Source: Sandaracinus sp964481145
Lineage (GTDB): Bacteria; Myxococcota_A; Polyangia; Polyangiales; Sandaracinaceae
Length of the DNA: 64,000 nucleotides
NCBI GenBank assembly: GCA_964481145.1
Contig: CAYZTA010000020.1
Location: 1 to 64,000 of the forward strand
Reading direction: 5' to 3'
In this document: positions 8,451 to 17,227 of the stretch, in pieces
Position numbering within the stretch: position 1 is the first letter of the stretch
How the letters are laid out: each line of letters starts with the position of its first letter
Made by a program: the position numbers and the translations under genes
Notes under the pieces: generated by a model
The model's database searches: none
What the model saw: only the letters and a program-made list of their open reading frames with translations
What the model was told of the DNA's origin: nothing

Positions 8451-8942
8451 ATGCAAGCGAGAGCACGGCTTTTCGGACATCCGATTCATCAGATGCTGGT
8501 TCCGATTCCGTTCGGACTTCTCGTCACGGGGGTGTTGCTCGATGTGGTGTCGCGTTTCGTCGATGTGGCAGCGTTGACGGTTGTATCATTTTGGAATCTG
8601 ACGATGGGGATCGCGATGGGCCTCCTCGCTGCGATCTTTGGCCTCATCGATTGGACTGCGATTCCGAAACGGACGCGCGCGAAGCGCGTGGGTGCGGTGC
8701 ATGCGATTGGAAATGTCGTCGTTCTCGGGCTGCTCGGGGGTGCGATTGGAATGCGCATGAATCGCCCGTTTTTTCGGCTGGACGAGATCACTTTCGCGCT
8801 CGAGCTCGGGGCTTTGGTTCTCGTTGGGGTGACTGGGTGGTTGGGGGGAGAGCTCGTGGATCAGCTCGGAGTGGGTGTCGAACCGGATGCACATCCGAAT
8901 GCACCGAGTTCGTTTGGGAAACACACGACCCAATCGGGGTAG
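8451..8942 (+). CDS. DUF2231-type four-helix membrane protein
   Basis: A 163-residue integral membrane protein matching the DUF2231 pattern: GHPIHQMLVPIPFGLL at the start, four hydrophobic helices, and a conserved LIDW after the second. A good GGGAG sits nine bases before the ATG at 8451, so the longer upstream frame is rejected. It ends eight bases from the stop of the convergent sulfotransferase gene. The C-terminal 20 residues (after GWLGGELV) are hydrophilic. The biochemical role of the family is unknown; heme-related redox functions have been suggested but nothing here shows this. Confidence 0.85.
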   Translation: MQARARLFGHPIHQMLVPIPFGLLVTGVLLDVVSRFVDVAALTVVSFWNLTMGIAMGLLAAIFGLIDWTAIPKRTRAKRVGAVHAIGNVVVLGLLGGAIGMRMNRPFFRLDEITFALELGALVLVGVTGWLGGELVDQLGVGVEPDAHPNAPSSFGKHTTQSG

Positions 8943-8949
8943 AGAGCTC

Positions 8950-10116
8950 TCAGAATCCGTGGCGTGCGAAGACAGGCGCGAGTTGGCGGCGCAGGGCGTC
9001 TTCGTCGATTCCGAACTCCATCAGGCTGTAGCGATGCGATCCGTTCGCCTCTGGACGCTCGGCCGTGCATTGCGAAAGCACGGCCGAGAGGGAGGCGTCG
9101 GGGCCAGGGAGCTCGAACTGGCGATAGATGGTTCGAATGACCGTCGACGGGTCTCGCACGAGGTCGTCGTATCGAACGACGAGCTTTCGGTCTTCGGGCA
9201 GTCCCGGCAGATCACGCTCAGCCGCGAGATAGGTGTTTACGCTGCTCGCCATGACGATCTCGACCTGTTGCGCGCTCATGTCGACGAAGCGCGGGAAACG
9301 TCGGCGCCAAATTTCGCGGACGAGACTCAGCCGTGAAGGAATGGTTTCGAGGGGGTTGCGTACCAAGTATACGAATCGTGCGTCGGGGAACATGTCCACG
9401 AGCGCGGGGATCTTGTCGGTGAACGCGGGATTCTTCGCGACCAACCAACCAGGACCTGCGCGATAGAGCTTCTTGAGCGCGCAGGCCCGATAGTATCCGA
9501 GCACGTCGGCCTGGCGCGCTTGGGACCAGTCATGAAAATGCCGGAGCTCGTCCAGAGCAGGCGATTCTGCGGCGTTCGGGGCATCGTTGGCGCACATCGC
9601 CGAGGCGAACAAAGCCCAGAGCACGAACTCGTCTTCTTCGACCTCGTCGAGGCGGATCCTGTGGACATGGTCGAGTGGGCCGAACAGTCTGTTCTGCGCA
9701 CGCGCGAACACGATGGCGAGCTTTCCGCCTCGCGCGCGGTCGATCGTCCCCAGCCGTGTGATCGCGCGCTGAAGGCTCACGGCAGGCAACAACATCTCCT
9801 GCAGCGAGAGGGCGCGGGCGTGGGTCGTGTCGCGCGCGAGCAATCGGTGCAGAAAGGTGGTGCCCGAGCGCTGATGTCCGATCACGAACAAAGGCCCTCG
9901 CAGCGGGATACGACGCCAATCGCGATAAAGCGCTTCGTCGAGCGCCCAGCCCGTTTGTGCAACGGCGAGCAGCGCGAGTCGCGCGAAGGCTTGTCCTGTC
10001 GCAGCGCGTGGATCTTCGCGCATCATCAACGCACATTTTTTCGCGAAGGCGCGGTAGCCAAAGGGCATGCGTGCGCCAGGGAGCTTCCTTTCGAGAGGCT
10101 CAGCCACCGCCCGCAA
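8950..10116 (-). CDS. Sulfotransferase-family protein
   Basis: A 388-residue cytoplasmic protein of the PAPS-dependent sulfotransferase family. The 5'-phosphosulfate loop is seen in IGHQRSGTTFLHRLLARD (about residues 79-96) and the 3'-phosphate-binding region in RFVYLVRNPLETIPSRLS. It would transfer sulfate from PAPS to a hydroxyl or amine of a small or lipid substrate. Its start (TTG 10116, or GTG 10107) overlaps the end of the AMP-ligase gene, which itself overlaps a fatty acid hydroxylase gene, so the three probably work in one pathway, plausibly a sulfated lipid. Substrate is inference only. Confidence 0.88.
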   Translation of the reverse strand: MRAVAEPLERKLPGARMPFGYRAFAKKCALMMREDPRAATGQAFARLALLAVAQTGWALDEALYRDWRRIPLRGPLFVIGHQRSGTTFLHRLLARDTTHARALSLQEMLLPAVSLQRAITRLGTIDRARGGKLAIVFARAQNRLFGPLDHVHRIRLDEVEEDEFVLWALFASAMCANDAPNAAESPALDELRHFHDWSQARQADVLGYYRACALKKLYRAGPGWLVAKNPAFTDKIPALVDMFPDARFVYLVRNPLETIPSRLSLVREIWRRRFPRFVDMSAQQVEIVMASSVNTYLAAERDLPGLPEDRKLVVRYDDLVRDPSTVIRTIYRQFELPGPDASLSAVLSQCTAERPEANGSHRYSLMEFGIDEDALRRQLAPVFARHGF

Positions 10117-11668
10117 TCCGTGCTCGGAGCGCGACTTTGTCGACTTTGTTTTGTCGTCCAGTGACGGGAATCGGATCGATCACGAAGTAGTCGTCTGGGA
10201 GCACGTCGGGGCCCAAGACCCGCGCGACGCGCTCGCGCAGTTCGTCTGGAGTCATCCCGACGCCGGTGGTGGGCTGAACGCACAGCACGATCCGCTCGTC
10301 TTGGCGCGAAGAGTCCCACACACCAAGCATCGCGCACTCACGAATCATCGGTTGGCCTCGCCCGTCTCGGAGCCCCCGCACGATCGGCTCGTGACAAGCC
10401 GGATACACATTCACCCCTGCTCGGACGATCATGTCTTTCGCACGGCCCATCAGCACGAGCTGCGGGCATCCGTCGATGTCGATGAGACGGCCGAGATCGC
10501 CGGTGCGCAATCCTTCGTCGAGCCCGCGAGGAGGCTCCCCGAGATACCCTGTGTAGAGGGCGTCGCTGTGCACGATCACTTCGCCGATATCGGTCCTGCC
10601 CGGGAGGGGTTCGATCGAGAGTCGAACGCCTTCGAGGGGCGCGCCCACGAGATCGCCTTCGCCGCGGTATGCGAGCTTTGTGTCCGCGTCCACGACGCAC
10701 ACAGGACCAGCCTCGGTCAGCCCGTAAATCGACCGGATACGCGTGGTCGGTGCGAGCCAGCGCCGCAGTGAACCCAGGAACTCTGCGGTCACCGGGGCGC
10801 TGCCGAGCAGCACGGTTTCGAGCGTTGCAGGCAGCGGGCGGGCAAGGGCTCCAGGAGCGGACATCATCTCCACGAACACGAACGGCGAGCCGAAATACGC
10901 GTCGACGAGCCCGGTACGAATCGTGCGCTCGACGTGCGCCGCGCGTCGCTTTTTGCGACCATAGGTTGTCGAAGCGCTCTTGCCGAGCCGTAGCGCGTAG
11001 AGCACTTGTTGCGGAGTGTCCGCGAGGAATGACTCGACCTTTGCGCCTTCGATCACCGAAGCAATGTTCGCGAGATAGCGCTCGAGTGCGCCATGGGACA
11101 ACCGCACGCCGCGCGGCACGGCCGTCGTACCGCCAGTGAACACCAGGACCGCGTCATCTTCGGGACTTCGATCGACAGGTTCGAAGTGTCCAACTCCCGA
11201 CGTGCGTGACGCCAGGCGCGCCAGCGTTCGATCGGCGATCCACACCGTCTCGAGGCCATCGCGTGCAGAGGGCACGGGCGGCACGAAGATCTCTCGCTTG
11301 CGCAGCGCGGACACGATCGGTGGAAGCGCGCGGATCACGCGCAGCAGAGGATGCAAAAGCAACCAGCGCGCGCCGGATGCCCGCACCCGGGACAGGTACA
11401 CTTCATCGCCCAGGCCCGGCTCACAGAGCACAGGGACACCGCCCGCGAGGAGCACCGCGATGACCGAGGCCGCGAGCGCGGCGCCGTTCGGCACCTGGAG
11501 GACAGCATGATCGCCCGGACGAAACCCACGGGCTCGAAGTTCGATCGCGAGCGCGATGGCGTACGCTCGTAGCGTCCCACGCGAAGTCGTTTTGCCCGAG
11601 GGCTCACGCACCGCAGCGCGCGCGGGCTCGCGGGACAAGACATCGAGGATGGACGCGGCGATATTCAC
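10100..11668 (-). CDS. AMP-dependent acyl ligase (acyl-CoA/acyl-ACP synthetase family)
   Basis: A 522-residue ANL-superfamily enzyme that activates a carboxylate as an acyl-adenylate. Core motifs are present: the P-loop-like VLVFTGGTTAVPRGVRLSH (about 170-188), SIYGLTEAGP, RTGDLGRLIDIDG, and GRAKDMIVRAGVNVYP. Near the C-terminus PVTGRQNKVDK carries the expected catalytic Lys. The Thr-rich loop reads GGTTAVPRG instead of the common SGTTGxPKG. It starts with GTG in a 4-base overlap with the fatty acid hydroxylase stop and overlaps the sulfotransferase downstream. No carrier protein or condensing enzyme is adjacent, so a fatty-acid-activating rather than NRPS role is likelier. Confidence 0.9.
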   Translation of the reverse strand: MNIAASILDVLSREPARAAVREPSGKTTSRGTLRAYAIALAIELRARGFRPGDHAVLQVPNGAALAASVIAVLLAGGVPVLCEPGLGDEVYLSRVRASGARWLLLHPLLRVIRALPPIVSALRKREIFVPPVPSARDGLETVWIADRTLARLASRTSGVGHFEPVDRSPEDDAVLVFTGGTTAVPRGVRLSHGALERYLANIASVIEGAKVESFLADTPQQVLYALRLGKSASTTYGRKKRRAAHVERTIRTGLVDAYFGSPFVFVEMMSAPGALARPLPATLETVLLGSAPVTAEFLGSLRRWLAPTTRIRSIYGLTEAGPVCVVDADTKLAYRGEGDLVGAPLEGVRLSIEPLPGRTDIGEVIVHSDALYTGYLGEPPRGLDEGLRTGDLGRLIDIDGCPQLVLMGRAKDMIVRAGVNVYPACHEPIVRGLRDGRGQPMIRECAMLGVWDSSRQDERIVLCVQPTTGVGMTPDELRERVARVLGPDVLPDDYFVIDPIPVTGRQNKVDKVALRARIAGGG

Positions 11669-12483
11669 GAGATGGCTTGCACTTCGTGGGGATCCGACCC
11701 GTGCGTTTCGTCGAGTGCGTTGCCCTCACCGCGAACGGCGGCAGCATAGACCTCGGGATAGTCCTTCCACATGGTACCAAAGAGCCGATCGAGCACCTGC
11801 GTCGCGAGACCGTAGTGGCCACGCTCACGGGCGTGGTGCATCGCGTGGTAGGTCGATGTGACGAGCGTGCGACCAGCCCACGAACGTAGAAAGCCGAGGC
11901 CAAAGGGCTCGACATTCAGATGTCCGAGGGTGTTGAACAGGAACTGAGTGAAGAAGCACAGGACGAAGCCTGGCAGCGTGATCGGTATGAAGTGTGATGC
12001 AATCGCGATGGGGCCGAGGACGCCGAGGACATGCACCGTGCGCTCGACCAACGAGAATGAAAAGGACGAGAACGGGTGGGCCACCCGTGCGACGTGGTGC
12101 TGGGCATGGATGAAATACAACGCGTCGCTGTGCAGCGAGCGGTGCATCACGTAGTACCAGACCTCGTTGTAGACGAAGAGACCAGCCCAGGTCAGAAGGA
12201 CTCCGGCCACAGTCGGCGGCGCGAAGTGGATGAGATCGAAGTGACGCACGAGCGCAATCGCCACCGAGTCGAACGCCGTCACCGCCACGGTCGCGAGGAA
12301 CTGAGTCCGCAGCAGAGATGATTCGTAGGGCTCGCGATAGATTCGTCTTCGTTCTGCGAAGCGACTTTTGTGTACGAAGAGCGTGGCGGTTCCCGTGATC
12401 AGCAGCGCGCGTACGCCGAACTGGACGAAATGCGCGAGCGCAAGGGCTGCGATCCAAAATCCTGTACCGAGGGCCTCACTCAT
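11665..12483 (-). CDS. Fatty acid hydroxylase / sterol desaturase family membrane protein
   Basis: A 272-residue di-iron membrane oxygenase. The histidine boxes are visible: HRSLH (about residue 117), HAQHH (about 129) and YHAMHH (about 215), with hydrophobic helices around them. Family members hydroxylate or desaturate sterols, fatty acyl chains or ether lipids using oxygen. ATG at 12483 is preceded by GGAG at eight bases and is preferred over the upstream ATG at 12534. It heads the three-gene unit with the AMP ligase and sulfotransferase; a hydroxyl made here could be the acceptor for sulfation. That link is inference. Confidence 0.9.
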   Translation of the reverse strand: MSEALGTGFWIAALALAHFVQFGVRALLITGTATLFVHKSRFAERRRIYREPYESSLLRTQFLATVAVTAFDSVAIALVRHFDLIHFAPPTVAGVLLTWAGLFVYNEVWYYVMHRSLHSDALYFIHAQHHVARVAHPFSSFSFSLVERTVHVLGVLGPIAIASHFIPITLPGFVLCFFTQFLFNTLGHLNVEPFGLGFLRSWAGRTLVTSTYHAMHHARERGHYGLATQVLDRLFGTMWKDYPEVYAAAVRGEGNALDETHGSDPHEVQAIS

Positions 12484-12625
12484 GTTCGTGGCTCCAGAGC
12501 ACGGTGGCTTTGAGTTTTGTTCGAACCGGAACAAATCGTCCGAACTTGGGCTTCGCTTATGTCATCGGGACTGTGGCCGGTCAACGAGACGACCCGCGTG
12601 GGTGTGCGTCGCAAATTGCGAACAC

Positions 12626-13687
12626 TCAACGCGGTCTGCGTCGAATGACTTCGACGATGGGTGCAGCCGGCCTTTCGAAGCGCCCACGGGCCGGTTTCGC
12701 GTTTTCCTCCGTTCGGTCGGCGCGTGGCGCATGGTTCATTCGTGATCCGTTCGATCGAGGGCGCTCCTGATTGGGAGCGCGGGGCCCGTTGGGAGCAGGA
12801 TGCTCTTCCTCGGAATGTCGCCTTCTGCCGTTGTTTTCGCGGTTCATACGACCTCGCTCCGCGAGCTCGGCCCGGCGTCCGCCTTGGGGACGATCGTGGC
12901 GACGCACGTTTCCGGCCTGCGGCTCCGTCGCTTGATCGAGCGTGCCGCGCTGAAAATGATGAAAGAGCACATCTCCTGCATCACGGAAACGCAATAGGCG
13001 TGCGTCGTATTTTGCCAAATGTTCTGCGATGTTTGCCAGATCTCGCCGAAGAATATTCCGTGCTTGGTTGTTTTTTGCGGCATCGACCACCTGCGGCAGA
13101 TCGATGATGGTGGGGCCGTCTTTGGCGATCAGGATATTGAAGGCCGACAAATCGCCATGGATGCGACCGGTCGCGAGGAGGCGTCGGGCTTGCTCGTAGA
13201 TCTCGCGAAACATCGCTTCGGCGTGTTCGGGAGCGAGCTCGAAATCCGCGAGTCGAGGCGCAGGAGTGTCGCCCTCGTCGAGCACGAGGTCCATGAGGAG
13301 GACATCCTCGTAAAGCATGATGGGCTTGGGGACTCGCACCCCGCCGTGAAAGGCGTCGAAGAGCGCGCGATACTCCATCTCGCGCCATGTCTCTTCGACC
13401 AGTTCACGCCCATAATTCGATCGTTTGGCCATCGCGCGCTGGTCGCGCGTGCTGCGGGTTTGGTTGCGGCCCTCGGTGTAGCTCGAGGTGGCTTTGAATG
13501 TGCGGCGCTCCCGCGATTTGTAGACTTTGGCGGCGACCAGAGCGCCTCGATACTCGACGACGAAGACAGCGGCTTCTTTGCCGCTCATCAGACGGCTGTG
13601 GACGGCATCAATGATTCCGTCTTCGACGAGTGTATTGAGGCCATCCGGAAACGCCACGCTTGCTTCCTCGCTCCCCCGGGCGCGCAT
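12626..13687 (-). CDS. RIO-type atypical protein kinase with basic C-terminal tail
   Basis: A 353-residue RIO1-like kinase. Visible motifs are the flexible P-loop SGKEAAVFVVEY, the ATP-binding Lys in AAKVYKSRERRTFKATSSY, the catalytic loop RIHGDLSAFNILI and the metal-binding IIDLPQ that replaces DFG. RIO kinases in eukaryotes and archaea work in ribosome assembly; bacterial members are poorly characterised. The last 95-100 residues are low-complexity, rich in Arg, Asn, Pro and Glu, a possible RNA-binding tail. The frame is open to 14008 but ATG 13687 places the conserved domain near the N-terminus and leaves an 89-base gap to the divergent SNF2 gene. Confidence 0.88.
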   Translation of the reverse strand: MRARGSEEASVAFPDGLNTLVEDGIIDAVHSRLMSGKEAAVFVVEYRGALVAAKVYKSRERRTFKATSSYTEGRNQTRSTRDQRAMAKRSNYGRELVEETWREMEYRALFDAFHGGVRVPKPIMLYEDVLLMDLVLDEGDTPAPRLADFELAPEHAEAMFREIYEQARRLLATGRIHGDLSAFNILIAKDGPTIIDLPQVVDAAKNNQARNILRRDLANIAEHLAKYDARLLRFRDAGDVLFHHFQRGTLDQATEPQAGNVRRHDRPQGGRRAELAERGRMNRENNGRRRHSEEEHPAPNGPRAPNQERPRSNGSRMNHAPRADRTEENAKPARGRFERPAAPIVEVIRRRPR

Positions 13688-13776
13688 CCTTACCGCACTT
13701 CGCGATTTCGTCGAATCGGAGCTTGCAGGAACGGGAGTTGGCCACCAATCTCGAGCGCTTGTGAGGGTCGAACCGA

Positions 13777-16700
13777 TTGAGAATCGTGGAGAAAAAACGC
13801 AGTACCAATACGGCCGCCGACATTGCCGAGCATGAGCTCGTGGGTTGGGCGCAACGGATGGGGGTGGAGGACCATCTGAGCGATCCGATCTCGGAGCTCG
13901 CGCCGTTCGTCGAAGGTGGCAGTGCCCATGCCGATTCCGTTCGCGCTTGGTCGGGTGGTGATGTCCGGCGAGCGGCGCTCGGTTTCGTGGGTGGTCGCGG
14001 CATCGCACCGCACGAAATGAAGGCGGCAGCGAAGAAATATCTCGACGCTTGCGCCGCCGATGCAGCCCAGACGGCGCGCCGACAGATGCTATGGCAGCGC
14101 AGGCCTGGGAGCGATGCGCTTGCGCGGGTCGCGGAACAATTGCGCGCGCTCGAGCAGCAGATTCATGCCGAAACAGGAGCTGCCCAGCGGATCTCCGCGA
14201 ACGCGATCCAATTCGAAGAATCAGTGCCTTGTTTGATGCTCTCGGGGGATCCCGATGCCACGCGCCCCGATGGGGAAATCAGGCTCGTTCTCACGGGACA
14301 CAACCGGGGAGAGTTGAGCCTCGAGCCGGTGGTGCATCATGGGCGGCGGGGTCTTGCGCTGGTTCGTGCGGCGCTCGATGCGGTTCATGATCCGAGTCAT
14401 CCGCTTCATGCGCGATTGGCCGAGGCGCTCGCGATGCCCGCGTGGCGTCGTCTCGTGTCGAGCGTCGAAGAATACTTCGACGAAGAGGACGAGAGTGAGA
14501 TCGCAGAGACGCGGGTGGTGTTTCGCGTCAAGGCTGATTCTCTTGGAACGCCTACCGTCGAGCTCGCGCAGCAACGAAAAGGGGCGCGCGGTCGCTTCAC
14601 CAAGGGTGTTCGGATCGAGCCTGCCGTGGCGCTCGCGTCGTTCGCCAAAGGGCCTGCCGAAGCGCTCGCGCTGCGCGCGCTTTTGGAGCGCGATCCAGTG
14701 AAGGCCTCGGCAGAGGCGCTTTATGCGCTCGCGGATGCAGATGCGATCATCGTTGCGGACGACACGAATGCGCCGCTCGAGGTTCGCCGCGTCGAAGCGC
14801 GATTTGCGCTGACCGATGAGAAAGGTGGTCTTCGAACGGCGCTCGCGCTCGGGGATACGAAGATCCCCATCGAGGTGGCAGCGCTGCGTTCGAAGAACGC
14901 GAGGGCCGTGGCCCACGTCGAACAAGATCGAGACGGGGTGCTGGTGGCGCCGCTTCCTTCACGGCTTGCGGGGCTCGTCCTTGCGGCGGCGCGGTATCCC
15001 GCGCTCGTGCCCGATGCCGAACGGTCGCTCGTGCTGCCTCTGGTCGAGCGTGTCGCGGCCCGTGTCCCGATTTCGCTCTCGAAAGGCCTCGAGTCGGAGG
15101 TCGAGGCGCTCGAGCCAGCGCTTTTCGTGCGCATCACGCCCGAAGGCGAGGGCGCCACCGTCGAGCTTCGCACGCGGCTCTCACCCAACTTGAGCGCGCC
15201 GATCGGCGAAGGGACGACGCTCGTCTCCGTCTTCCGCGAAGGGACCGCGCAGCCGGTGTTGCGTCGACGAGATCTGGCTCAGGAGCGTGCCAGCGCGACG
15301 CTGATCGCGCGTCATCTTCACATGGGCGAGGGCGAAACGCGCGCACATCTCGGAACCGAAGAGGCCGTGCTCGCGCTCTTGGCTTCTCTTGCCGAACATC
15401 CCGAGATCGAGGTCGAATGGCCTCGATCTCAAAAGCGCGCGCATTACGTCGGAGCCATCTCTCGCGCGCACATGCGCGTCCGCGTGAAGAGCGCGGCCGA
15501 GTGGTTCGGCGTCGAGGGGGAGATCGAAGTCGACGGTGAGCTCGTGCCGCTTGCGGAGCTGCTCAAAGCCGTGCGTGCGGGGCGACGTTATCTTCGCCTT
15601 TCGCGTGGACGCTTTGCGGTGATCGAGGCGGATCTGCGAGCTCGATTGTCGCGCACGGCCGATGTGGTGTTCACGACGTCGCGCGGAGAACTCGCGATTT
15701 CGGCTGCGGCAGGAGATGCGCTCGAGGCGTTGGCGCCTCTGGGTGAGCTGCAAGCGGATGAAGCGTGGATGCGCATCCGCGCACGTCTCTCGACGCTTTC
15801 GGAGATGACGCCGAGCGTGCCAGAGACGTTTGTGGCGACGCTCCGCGATTATCAGTTGGCCGGTTTTCATTGGCTTGCGCGCCTTGCATCGGTCGAAGTT
15901 GGCGCGGTGCTCGCCGACGACATGGGCCTTGGAAAAACCGTGCAGGCGTTGGCGCTCCTGACGCAGCGCCAAAGTGAAGGGCCGGCGATCGTCGTTGCGC
16001 CGACTTCGCTCGGCGACAACTGGGCGCGAGAAGCGTCACGGTTTGCGCCATCGTTGCGCGTTCGCGTGCACCGAGGAACCGCACGCAAATCCGCTCTCGA
16101 GTCGGAGCCGCTCCGTGAAGGGGATGTCCTCATCGCGAGTTATGACGTGGTCGCGCTCGACATCGATGCCCTTTCCGAGATCGAGTTCGGAACGTTGGTG
16201 CTCGACGAGGCCCAAGCCGTGAAGAACCCAGATGCGCAGCGCACCAAAGCGTCGCGCCAACTTCGCGCGCGCGCGAAGATCGCGCTGACTGGGACTCCGC
16301 TCGAAAATCGGCTCTCCGAGCTGTGGAGCATCCTGTCGATCGTGCATCCGGGATTGCTCGGGACATGGGAACATTTTCGCGATCGGTTCGCCTCTCCGAT
16401 CGAGCGTGATGGAGAGCGAGAGCGCCTTGCTGCGTTGGCGGAGCTCGTACGGCCCTATCTCTTGCGGCGCACCAAGGAGGTCGTCACTCCAGAGTTGCCA
16501 CCGCGCATCGAGATGCTTCGGGAGGTGGAGCTCAGCTCTGCCGAGAGAAATCTCTATGAGGCGGAGCGCAACAAAGCGCTCTCGCAGCTCACGAGCGTCG
16601 GCGAGACCGAGCGCTTTCGAGTGCTTGCGACAATCACGAGACTACGGCAACTCGCGTGTGATCCGACATTGGTCGTACCGGATGCGGCGGTCGCATCGTC

Positions 16701-17211
16701 CAAGCTCGCAGCGTTGATGGAGCTCGTCGATGAGCTCGAGAGCGCGGGGCGCAAGGTGCTCGTATTCAGTCAGTTCGTTCGTTTGCTCGAACGGGTCGTC
16801 GAGCTCCTGCGAAATCGGAAAACGAAATATCTCATGCTCGACGGATCGACCCCTGCGGCGGAGAGAGTTCGACTCGTGGACTCGTTCCAAGCGGGAGATG
16901 CCACGGTCTTCCTTCTTTCACTGAAGGCAGGGGGCATGGGGTTGAATCTCACGGCGGCTGACACCGTCGTGCACCTCGACCCGTGGTGGAATCCCGCCGT
17001 CGAAGATCAAGCGTCGGATCGCGCGCATCGAATCGGCCAAGACAAGTCGGTGACGATCATCAGGCTCGTCGCAAAGGAGACCATCGAGGAAGCGGTCTTG
17101 GCGTTGCACGACTCCAAGCGTGCACTCACCCAAGGGTTGCTCGAGGGTGCTGACGCTGCGGGCGCGCTGAGCGCGACGGAGCTCGTGGATTTGATTCGTG
17201 GTGCTCGTTGA
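13777..17211 (+). CDS. SNF2-family DEAD/DEAH helicase
   Basis: A 1144-residue protein. The C-terminal 480 residues form a SNF2 two-lobe motor: motif I DDMGLGKTVQALALL, motif II LVLDEAQ, motif III LTGTPLENRLSELWS, then VFSQFVRLLERV, motif V LLSLKAGGMGLNLTAADTV and motif VI DQASDRAHRIGQ. The N-terminal 680 residues are an uncharacterised extension typical of bacterial SNF2 proteins, with no clear SWIM zinc motif. It likely translocates on double-stranded DNA and remodels protein-DNA contacts, for example RNA polymerase. Start is TTG 13777 with GAGGG about nine bases upstream; GTG 13786 is an alternative. Divergently arranged with the RIO kinase. Confidence 0.93.
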   Translation: MRIVEKKRSTNTAADIAEHELVGWAQRMGVEDHLSDPISELAPFVEGGSAHADSVRAWSGGDVRRAALGFVGGRGIAPHEMKAAAKKYLDACAADAAQTARRQMLWQRRPGSDALARVAEQLRALEQQIHAETGAAQRISANAIQFEESVPCLMLSGDPDATRPDGEIRLVLTGHNRGELSLEPVVHHGRRGLALVRAALDAVHDPSHPLHARLAEALAMPAWRRLVSSVEEYFDEEDESEIAETRVVFRVKADSLGTPTVELAQQRKGARGRFTKGVRIEPAVALASFAKGPAEALALRALLERDPVKASAEALYALADADAIIVADDTNAPLEVRRVEARFALTDEKGGLRTALALGDTKIPIEVAALRSKNARAVAHVEQDRDGVLVAPLPSRLAGLVLAAARYPALVPDAERSLVLPLVERVAARVPISLSKGLESEVEALEPALFVRITPEGEGATVELRTRLSPNLSAPIGEGTTLVSVFREGTAQPVLRRRDLAQERASATLIARHLHMGEGETRAHLGTEEAVLALLASLAEHPEIEVEWPRSQKRAHYVGAISRAHMRVRVKSAAEWFGVEGEIEVDGELVPLAELLKAVRAGRRYLRLSRGRFAVIEADLRARLSRTADVVFTTSRGELAISAAAGDALEALAPLGELQADEAWMRIRARLSTLSEMTPSVPETFVATLRDYQLAGFHWLARLASVEVGAVLADDMGLGKTVQALALLTQRQSEGPAIVVAPTSLGDNWAREASRFAPSLRVRVHRGTARKSALESEPLREGDVLIASYDVVALDIDALSEIEFGTLVLDEAQAVKNPDAQRTKASRQLRARAKIALTGTPLENRLSELWSILSIVHPGLLGTWEHFRDRFASPIERDGERERLAALAELVRPYLLRRTKEVVTPELPPRIEMLREVELSSAERNLYEAERNKALSQLTSVGETERFRVLATITRLRQLACDPTLVVPDAAVASSKLAALMELVDELESAGRKVLVFSQFVRLLERVVELLRNRKTKYLMLDGSTPAAERVRLVDSFQAGDATVFLLSLKAGGMGLNLTAADTVVHLDPWWNPAVEDQASDRAHRIGQDKSVTIIRLVAKETIEEAVLALHDSKRALTQGLLEGADAAGALSATELVDLIRGAR

Positions 17212-17227
17212 GCGACAGGTCGAAGGG

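Noticed and set aside
13690..14013. A short minus-strand frame near the RIO start as an upstream extension or separate gene
   Set aside because: It overlaps the divergent SNF2 start and has no family features; RIO homology begins just after 13687.
15181..15972. A 263-codon minus-strand frame inside the SNF2 gene
   Set aside because: No ribosome site or domain; lies fully within a well-supported helicase gene.
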